Source: Spodoptera frugiperda (Eukaryota; Arthropoda; Insecta; Lepidoptera; Noctuidae). Taken from it: a DNA stretch of 64,000 bases. The stretch is taken from positions 4,783,592 through 4,847,591 of the forward strand of contig NC_064227.1 of NCBI RefSeq assembly GCF_023101765.2. The letters run 5' to 3'. The notes below the pieces were generated by a model. The model had not been told where the DNA came from. It did no database searches and saw only the letters and a list, made by a program, of their open reading frames with translations. Made by a program: the position numbers and the translations under genes. This document shows, one piece after another, positions 54,896 through 64,000 of this stretch (position 1 is its first letter; every line of letters begins with the position of its first letter).

Positions 54896-55729
54896 ACTGG
54901 GTCCCACCTGTGGTGGTTTGTTGGTATCTGGTACCTGGGATCATAGGTTCCAAGGGATCCAAGGGCATCTTCCAAATAGTACTGTAGTAAAATCATCAAG
55001 TAGCAACCATGTGTGGGTGTCACAAATTAATTAGTCATATATTAGTGATATAATACAATTTTTTTTATTTAGAAAGCCAATGGCATTTCTTACAATAAGT
55101 ATATTACAGATAAATATAAAATAGGCTAATAACAGGTGTCCCTTTTTAACTTAATTGTGTACACCATACGAACGGACTATAAACAACACATAGAAAAAAA
55201 ATATACATATTTATTAATAACAAACCAACATGTAATCTTGTAACAAATTATTATATTTGTTTTATTGGTTAATTAAGTCGCTAATTGAATTAGCGGTTAA
55301 TATGAACTGCATTATGTTTCCTTGTATATGACCAATTGGCACAAGTTCTTTGGCATTATTTTTGATTTAGTTATAAGGTAAATCGTTGATGACAATAATT
55401 TCTTACTTAAAATGGATAAAATAATTAATAGAGGATTTATTTTTACTATTTCCTATAGGTATATTATTTCTTCTATTATCTTCCTTACAAAGAAAATCTT
55501 CGTATTTAAGTGAAGTGCATTAATGTGCAAGTGCAGAGGTATTTTTGGACACTTTTACTTTGACTTTTACCTTATTTATAAGTCAACAAGCAGTTAATAT
55601 TTATTATAACTTACTTATATGCCTAAAATTCCTACACTAGCCATCCAAGAGTCTAGTCTAGTCTAGTTTAGAGGCTAAAGTTTAAGACTATGTGGTGTTC
55701 CTTGTTTACAAAATTATGACTTTACTTTT

Positions 55730-55815
55730 ACGTTTAAACCAACCAATCAAAGCGCCGAAAGGGCTCTCGTTTACGTTACTTTAAACGTAAAGCAAACTCA
55801 TACTAAGGGTACTGT
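55730..55815. repeat. foldback MITE fragment
   Basis: It contains 'aaccaatcaaagcgccgaaa' and 'aaacgtaaagcaaactcata' with the terminal 'ctaagggtact'. Only one arm is preserved. Confidence 0.65.
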
Positions 55816-56114
55816 TCATCCACTGCTAGTTTCCTATCCAATACGGTTTACACACGCGTCAAAACCCATCAAAAAAGTTCAATTGTGCCAATTATGTTAT
55901 CAACTTTTATTCCTTTTTTATCTTTCCCGGCGGACGCGAGGGGCTAATCTCGTCGCTCAAATATTGTGCCTACAAAAAGAACATTAGCTCTACATTGTGG
56001 TTATAACTATGCCGTACCTATATGCATATATTTTAAGATCGTCACGCATATATCGTATGGAGAAACCTCTTGTCTTAATTTAAACAAGATATTTGTTATC
56101 ATCTTGGCTGACGA

Positions 56115-56136
56115 TTAACGAAAAATGAGTGAAATA
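56115..56136 (+). CDS. candidate alternative first exon (weak)
   Basis: An ATG opens MSEIGPV and is followed at once by a good GTAAGC donor in phase 1, the same phase as the 53.3-kb exon. It could be an alternative start for the same gene, without a signal peptide. Seven codons is too little to be sure. Confidence 0.15.
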
Positions 56137-56664
56137 GGCCCAGTAGGTAAGCCAATAAGTGCGTTATTTTCTTTGAGCTTTGATTAACACAAATACGGCA
56201 TTTCGTTGAAATGTTTAGTTGTATTATGATTCTATGGACTAGTAATACTTGAGGTTTCATTTAAGTAAATAGAGTGATCTCTATACTGTATGTATTTTAT
56301 TCTTTGAATGAAAGATGTCTAAAAACCGACTTTATTTCGTGATTTGGACCTCCTCTGCTTTTAGAAAATATGCGAAAAGCACCATAATAAAATGTGTTTA
56401 AATTCAAATTCGGAAATACAAACGATCCGTTATCTACGGTTACGAGTTAAAATTTCCGTGTTTTTTTATGGAATTTCATGCCATGGTTGCGCCAGTCTAG
56501 ACCTTATTTGCATTTTGATGTAGGTCATCTTTATAAAGAGGTTTTGTGGCCATGCAAATGCATTCTGAACTCCCACTTCTTTAAACAGTTTCATTTTGGG
56601 GGTTTCTGAGACACGGAAATGATAAATACATGATGTATAAAGCAGGTTTAAGGATTAAAAGGAT

Positions 56665-56790
56665 TAAAGCAAGCCTCATGGAACCCGAGACTTTTCCAAC
56701 GAATGCAAAACCTTGGAAATCGGTTCGTGCTTTCGGGACTTATAGCATCAGGAAGGAAAACCAGACTTTTTTTATATTTATACAGATAAT
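56665..56790 (-). repeat. RTE-like LINE 3' fragment
   Basis: It contains 'ggaacccgagacttttccaa' and 'gaaatcggttcgtgctttcg', a diverged relative of 42525-42722. Confidence 0.65.
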
Positions 56791-57409
56791 AGGAGCCATA
56801 CAGAATACGTTGAACGCATTTATAACGTAGATTCGTCATAATCATTGCAAAAAGCTATATTGACTATAAATCTAAAGTTCATCGCCATACAACCGTTTAT
56901 AATGTAGGTTTCAAGTGGTTTTATAACAGTACATAGTAACTGCCGACCGCAAATCGATACATATCGGTAATACAAACGTTCTGTACCCATCAATAATTCT
57001 ACTATACACCATAACCGACGGATTTTGAATAAATCAATACTGTATAAACCACAGCTGGAATTATCTATGTTCAACCTGATCTATCCTGAATTACAATGTG
57101 GTTTTCTTTCGTGAATTTCGTCTGAAATTCGATGACATCGAGGAGTGTGAAATGTGATGTCTTAAATCTCTAAATCACTTTCCTTTAAGGTTCTAAAGAT
57201 CGCTGATACTACTGATCTGCCGAAATTATAACCGTACTTTGTCAAACATTCATTTATAAATTTCGCCCATAAAAACTCCTAAGCTCTATTTAGAAAGCGA
57301 AAAAGTACTAATACATCTCATAATCAAGAATTGCGTCTGCTTTTGTGAGTTTTACTGAGACCTTTTTTATTTCATCTCAGAATTGTGCAGTTCAGTTTTT
57401 TTAAACGTT

Positions 57410-57475
57410 GCCCCACACGAGGATTTTCTCCAGTGTCGTGGGTGCGTTTACAAACATACTAGTTCATAAACACAT
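57410..57475 (-). repeat. SINE family D fragment
   Basis: It contains 'ttgccccacacgaggatttt' and 'gtcgtgggtgcgtttacaaa', the 3' part only. Confidence 0.65.
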
Positions 57476-59789
57476 TCAGTTCACAGTTCAGTCACTAAAA
57501 GCTAAAATATATAACAAATATTGTTTCTCGTCTTTACAATAATCGCAATATAATTCTCAGTATTGCCTCTAAAAATGAGACATCATTCTCTCTGCCAGGT
57601 ATAGGTCATTGCCCTCTGTAAATTTGCCTTTACATAACATAGGTAAACTAAGTTATCGGGTGTAACTAATGGAACTTATCGCTACTTTGTTACGCATAGA
57701 ATTTACTAAAGATTTTATGATGAGTTTGTTCTCCAGTTTAAAACAATGAATGTCTAATAATTCAATGATTTTAAGGTTGATATTTCTGTCTCCTTCAATT
57801 TATAACTGTAGTTAGTTATAACGTTGAAGATTATAGACATTTATAACTTAAAGACTAGAATATCTATAGGACACATAGGAAGTAGAAACACGGCAATATA
57901 GTTAAACCGAAGGAAGGTTACTATAAAATCGTTATAAAAGACAGACGAGAGGAAATGTACTGTGACAAGATCATCAATAAATACCAGAATAATAAAATAT
58001 TAATATTAAAAGATAATGCTTATAAATATATAAGGTTATAATATAGCCTTATAAGGTACGTATATCCACTGAGGTCCATCGACGGTGCATGATTCCCGTA
58101 TGCCAGTGAGTCACCGGCTTAATAGATTTGACCTTACTTCGCGGGCCCATGCTAAGGGGCCGTCTTCACTGACGGACTAATATATTTATTTAGTTTTTAA
58201 TTGTTTCATAACATCTGTTCATTTATTTGAACTATTAATCTTAAAAAAATACATTAAATGGAAAATTGGAAATACATCACGTAGGTGGGTGTATTTTTAA
58301 GTCGCGCGAAAACCATTTGACATTTCGAAGTGATACATCATAATTTAATAGACAAATCGATCCTGTATACAGTGTACTTACGCGAGAGTCTCAATTTATA
58401 AAGGTCCTTTGAAAATGTCAACGTACAACGTGGGCTGTGACAATGTCTAGGTATAATGCCATTAAGTATTCCTTCAAACTTTATTTACATGTTCCCAAAT
58501 GACCTAAGTTAAAAACAGGCAATACAGTTACAAAATTCTGTCTGATGAACGTGACATCACGATTCTTCAACCATCCTCGTTTGGGATCCGAGTGCCAAAG
58601 ATAAAAATCACGAATCCGTTTTAAAATGAAATGTTTTTATTTTATTTATTTACTTGAGCTATCACATCTAGTATTTTCCATGTTGTATTGGAATTTATCT
58701 GTCTTGTACTAAATTTTTGGTTGATATGGAGTGATAAGAATGTTTGTATATTTGGTAGTATTTGTGATTTGTGGCCGTGAACGCGGCTACTGAACACTGT
58801 TCAGGGTTAAGCAAATTCCCATATCAGGTACGATCTTTAACTCGAAACCGTTTAACGCTTTACTTGTTTATTACTCTACTCTACTCATTTTGGAATCATT
58901 GCAACATATACGTTAAAAAACGTATTGTTCATAATAGTTTTAAGACATCCTCAAGGTTCACGCTTCGCAAGGACATCTTCACGATTGCAAAAGATAACTA
59001 ACTATATTATCTAGTCCAATTTGTAATTTACATAAACACCGCATTTATATAGCAGATCTGTTTAAATTGTGCAAAAAATGCAGTCTTGTCTGTTCAAGCC
59101 TTTAGTGTGTAAAACTGCGAGCGATCTAAAAACCAGTCCTAAGGCATTGTTCATTATGAGACTGTTGGAAATAACAGTCTACGTCCATCCATGTTACAAG
59201 CTCTCTAGCCGTTCTAGAATGACTTTAGTGTTTCACATTATTTCGGTTTCTACATGTTAACGGGACTACGATCGTGTTCTAAATTGGTCTCTCGTGTCTA
59301 TACTAAGCCTTAGATTGTATTTCGAGAGATCGACAACTTTAAATAATGGTGTTTCTGGTTTTAATGTATTCAAATTTTGGTATTTCCGGCGTGTAGGTTT
59401 TGTTTTTGAACTTGTAACACCTAAATAAAAAATGGTACCTACTAAGAGTATTGCAGTTTTAAGAGTTTCCTTTTCCGATGTTTGTTTGTTTAGTTGTTAA
59501 TGCTGCCACTTAGACAGAGCCATTTGTTATCAAGAACTCATTGGGATTTACACCAAAACACTAAAGAGATAAGATTATTGTTATTGTCTGTCTTAAGTGC
59601 TCCCTTTTTTCGAAGGGCTGAACAAAGATTTATATTTATAGTTTACTGTGTCCCCTTTCTTATGATTGTCTTATGTTTATGTAAGACAAATGATGTCACA
59701 CTCTCGTCTCCAAGAGATTCTCTAAAGCAGGTTCTTGCGGATTTTACAATATCTTTTACAAAACATTTGTTTTGTGGTGGAAAATCCAT

Positions 59790-59905
59790 TGACTTGCCCT
59801 CTCGCCTTGGGTGAGGCGAGAGGGAGTGTCACTTACTGACTAAAAACCACCCCGTTTCTATTACTCATTTTACGGCTGGAGCCCGCTAGGTAGTCCGCAG
59901 CTCTG
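59790..59905 (-). repeat. SINE family B copy
   Basis: It contains 'cttgccctctcgccttgggt', 'gaggcgagagggagtgtcac' and 'cccgctaggtagtccgcagc'. It fuses into a neighbouring frame by chance. Confidence 0.75.
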
Positions 59906-62900
59906 CTTTATCTAAACCATACGAGCATGTTTTATTAGGTACATCTATGGTTTGCGAATCCAGGAACCCTACATTGTAATCTAGCCTGCAGGAGATCAGC
60001 GTTGACCTACCACAAGCTATCATTACTATTTTCTTAGAATCAACTGTCCATCTGACTTCTAACATTACTTGCATTACAATCGGTCTTTTGTTAGAAGTTT
60101 TCCATTGTTTGCAAATCATGCGTAAATGATTGATTAACCAGTTAATTGTTATGATGCCAGGGAAAATTAGCTGAAGAAAATTTGTCCCTTTTTTCGCAAG
60201 AGTTGAATCTATTGATAGTGTTTTTAGTGAGGTTTTTACGTCTGTTTTTAGACTACTACCTAAATAGTCTGTGTAATTAAGATGGTATGCTCCACTTTTG
60301 TTCTACGTATGGTGCCTGTCTCGTTATATTTTTATCTGTATGAGATCATATTATTATCTACTTGAATGTGGAAGCTTATTGCTTATCGCACAATGACTTA
60401 CTGCCTAGAAGTCTGTTAGTATACGACGTAAAATATGTTCTGTTTACGTTTTGTACTCAAAAATGTGTAGAATTTAATCAATTACTGATTAGTATTGTAG
60501 TATTATACTCCAAGAAGAAATGAAATACTACTGGAGTTTTAACATAGCTCTCCGGCTACGATATTCCGGAAAGTTAATAACGTACTAAGTACTCAGTTTG
60601 AGAATAGATTCGTGCTATATTTAGCTCGCAGTTTCCGAATCTCAGGCAGATTTAATGAAACTTGTTGCCTTGTCGATGTCGATATAAAGCTGTTGCGTAC
60701 GCCCTTTGCTCTTTGCGTATTTTATTTGTTTAGACACAAATTGTTTGCCTACGTAATTCCCTGTACACCAACTTTTGCCCAATCGTTGTGGAAATGCGGA
60801 GTCATCGTCCGTTTGATGTGGAAACTTTTTAGCCATTTTGTAGAATTGGAGTCACTTTTTTTTTCTTCAGTAAGTTCATTGTGAACTTCAAATTAGAAAG
60901 GGAAATTTGGGAAGAGCTGTGTCAAAAATATTTCGGCCTGAATGAAAATAAATAAAACTGTCTTCTTCAGATTGGGGCGCGTACACAATTATTTGGGGAC
61001 GTGTTTGATACATATTAAAGAGACAGCTCAGATGTATGTATTTATGTATTAGAATAAGATAATAAACTTAGTGAGTATTTACGTATTCCTGTCGTTCTTG
61101 GAAGTCGAATAGATGAACAAATAAGAATAACTTCGCTTTTTGAAACAACACATACCTAATACCTATTATTACTCGTTATTGACATTTTTTTTTTGCAAAA
61201 TACAAACGACTATTTTTGTCCAAAAGGCAGATTTATTTCTAGCATTCACAGTTGGGGAATTTTGTATCTTATACCAAGCAGGTATGATAAAGTGCTCCAT
61301 TTTGGAAAGAGTAATGGTTTAACAGGTATTTGTGCCAATCTCTAACTAATAGAAGCGTTTAAATATGCTCTATTAAGACGATCCTGGGTTCTGTTAATTT
61401 ACATTTCAAATAGTGTTCAGACACACACAACTTTTGAACCTAAAAAAATCGGTAAATTCTGTAAAGTATATTCCTTTCGTGTTCAAAGTCATCTATAGCG
61501 TGGTTCGTAAAAGAAGTTCCCAAGTTGGGTGGCGAAATATGGCGGAAAGGGCTCACCATCGAGCCATCGAGATACCTTCACGCTTTGTTTAATATTCATG
61601 CACAGGGAAAATTGCCTTTATTCGAAAGTGTCCAGTTTTGTAAGAATTTATCCGTCCAACCCAATTTTTTTCTTACCAATACTTGACTTTGTCTTTGGCG
61701 TTCCACGTTTAAATGCTAAACATGTAATTTTGCGTCGGATAATTTATGTGGTATATTTGAATATTTTTACTCATAACTGCATTAATTTATGTTATACTAT
61801 CGGAAGTATCATACATCACCTTTTATGGAAAAAACAAGCGTGATACGATGTTATGTGAATCTAATGATTAGGAAAGTTACAGACATCGTTTGTTCGTCAT
61901 CTTGCGTGCGACAGAATAGTAATTCAGCGACTGCTTAGCCATACATCAGTGAGCTGTCATTATAGCAATATGTGAGGCTGAATTTAGACGTGGTTCACTT
62001 TCAACGGTAATATCATGTTGAATTATAGCATTTATAGCCATTAATGCAGCCGTTTACGAAGCGAAAGTTTAGTCCCAAAGACGTAGAAGTTATGGAAAGT
62101 TCGAGAATGTCTCTTGAAAAGGGTTGAGATTCGTTTACTTTTAAGGATGAAGTTCCGAAGACGTTCTCACAATGCTGTGAAATGTCTAGACTTTAAGTTG
62201 GGGTGTCTATGCTCTTTTCTTGCCATGATATTACTATCTATCTATCCAACATATCACAGTCATGAACGATTGCGTTTCAACGTTGACGAGAGTCCCAGAT
62301 GTGTTTATAGCACCACTCTCACTGTAAACCGTTGTTCACAGCTCATTATAATGTACTTTCGTTGATATAAAAACTATAAATATTAACAACTCGTAGTTTT
62401 ATAACCCATAAAAGCAATGTTATTGTGTTACACAATGGGACACTGACCTCCATACTATACTATTGTTTTAATACTAACGTAACACTTAAATTGTCGCACC
62501 TAGTACCAATTTTTCATTCATTTTCAACTACGCGATCGATGTTGTGCAAAAATGGTTTGTATTTTAACTGTTACAGGTTTTAGAATTGATTGTAGTGTTT
62601 GGAGTTTTCTGATGGGCCTGCCTCGGCGATCGTTAACACAGTTACCGCGATGCTCAATGTTGTTTGCCTTTGTAATTAAGGACGGGGCTACTTTGAGAGT
62701 GAGAATTTTGGGTCGGGAGACCATTGCACTTTAATTTGGACCATACGCTTTATAGATATAGGGCTGAAGTATGTTCTGAGCTATAAACGTTTCTGAGTTT
62801 TCCTACAGTAAAATGAGACTGTGTTCCACAATGTCTATGAGTAGTAGGTACCTACTTGATTGCGTTTCAAACACATCATGCATAATTAATAGTTGATCGT

Positions 62901-64000
62901 GCCTTGTGTATATTCCACACTTCAAGTCTCTTGGGTCATGCAATACCCTTCCTTTTCCTTGTTGATTCAAAGGAGCGACGGCTCATGTTTGGTTCCTTCC
63001 GTATTTATCACTCCTACAGCGATTGGCAATACTTCAAAATGCTTCTGCCATGTTTGGACGCCCTAATTTGCCACTGCACATGAGTCAAATGACGTCATTG
63101 TCGCTACATTATCCATTTATCCGATAAATTGTATAAAATGGCGGACTATAGAGTCTAGTATTCGTCCGATAGCAATAAATATGTTTCAATCGTCACTTCT
63201 GCTTTCGGATTGTGATAGTTGTGGTTCAGTTGTATCGGTGTGAGCAAGTGACAATCAATTATGAAGTGACTGTCTAGCAGGATGCGGGATACTCGGCTCA
63301 CAACTGTTGAAGTTGCCACACACTGACTTTGGTTCTGATAAGAAATAGGACACAAGTTGTGACTATAACCTAATAGAGGAACTGATAGACACTTATGATG
63401 GATTGTACTTTTTGTTATTTTAGGACCCTCGCACTTCTTTTAGGCAAAGATTTTTTTTGTCCTTAGTTTTGTAACGAAACCTAAATACCTAAAAAAAGTC
63501 ACAACTTTAGGCAATCAGCAACAAATTTTGGTTGAGAATGTTTACTGGAAGTCTAGAAAAGCCACTAACTATTTACGAATGTCAGTTTACTACGAATTAA
63601 TACTTAAATGTGGATTATTTAACTGCGTAAAGTGGTCAGTCTCAGTACCATTGAGCCGTGAATGAGATCGTTGTAGATTTCTCTTATACACATGTTTGAA
63701 GTGCTGCATACTGGTCTGATGTAAGCGTAGACTTTGTATTGGTCGGTAAATCTTACTGCGGAAGATTTCGTACTTCCCGGAATACTGAAATCATATAATC
63801 TTCTAATAGACTTATGTGGTAAATGGAGGAACTGTGTTGATACTGGATTTTTAACCTGTTAAACTGGAAAAAATCGGTTGCTGTATTAACATGGGTTTGA
63901 AAGGACCTATAAGTATTGAATTAATGCGTTATTATATGCTTTTGGTGACTTCTTGATAGCCTAGCAGGCGATGAAAATAATTTAGTCGAACACTATTGCC

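Larger units (their letters stand above)
53436..64000 (+). other. long stretch, probably intron of the 53.3-kb gene
   Basis: No convincing exon was found on either strand. Repeats are SINE B at 54725-54895 and 59790-59905 (both -), a foldback fragment at 55730-55815, an RTE-like piece at 56665-56790 and a SINE D fragment at 57410-57475. From about 58 kb to the end the sequence is largely unique, with few repeats. Confidence 0.45.

Noticed and set aside
59494..59814. 106-residue frame MLMLPLRQSHLL...
   Set aside because: It ends inside a SINE B copy, has no family signature and no splice signals.
60612..62365. Several frames of 60-105 codons in the right end of the window
   Set aside because: None shows domain motifs, codon regularity or flanking splice signals strong enough to support an exon.

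Overview
This window is a piece of a nuclear insect genome, almost certainly a moth and probably a noctuoid. Genes are split by AT-rich introns with GT/AG junctions. The coding genes are insect types, and the DNA between exons is packed with tRNA-derived SINEs, LINE tails and MITEs of the kind that crowd lepidopteran genomes. There are no operons, CRISPR arrays, rRNA genes or genuine tRNA genes. The species call rests on repeat and gene style and could not be tested by a search.

Layout. (1) 1-7250 is repeat-rich DNA with a 21-bp minisatellite near 4.1-4.3 kb and a decayed LINE end near 3.4 kb. A weak candidate first exon for the next gene lies near 2.6 kb. (2) 7252-9872 (+) holds the last two exons of a sugar transporter of the Tret1-like major facilitator type. 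Its intron contains a long perfect hairpin and a 142-bp tandem repeat. (3) 10850-11365 (-) and 13514-14047 (-) are two intronless small heat shock protein genes. The first has a TATA box and a heat shock element. (4) 21165-51522 (-) is one receptor tyrosine phosphatase gene, which I identify as Ptp69D. I could trace 26 coding exons, from a signal peptide through two Ig domains, fibronectin III repeats, a transmembrane segment and tandem phosphatase domains D1 and D2. The model is about 1463 residues, close to the fly protein as I remember it. (5) From 53336 (+) a signal-peptide exon with a strong donor begins a divergently transcribed secreted or membrane protein whose remaining exons I could not find.

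The most notable mobile DNA is in a Ptp69D intron (25611-30342). A pogo/Tigger-like element at 25765-30009, with TA target duplications, was itself hit by a 3.7-kb LINE. That LINE encodes a reverse transcriptase plus a restriction-like endonuclease and is flanked by a 32-bp target duplication (26033-26064 and 29789-29820). It carries two frameshifts and is dead. Other repeats fall into recognisable families within the window: SINE family A (tRNA-like head with A and B boxes), B (about 14 tails ending in a run of A), C (several copies of about 280 bp) and D (tRNA-derived). There is also a GC-stemmed foldback MITE with six copies, a TTAA-flanked piggyBac-type MITE, and several single hairpins.

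Functional links are limited. Ptp69D acts at the neuronal cell surface, the transporter moves sugar across the plasma membrane and the small heat shock proteins act as chaperones. They are simply neighbours. I found no convincing previously undescribed system. The points most worth checking are the nested retroelement, an intron-phase mismatch inside Ptp69D, altered catalytic loops in the phosphatase domains, and the new 5' exon at 53.3 kb.
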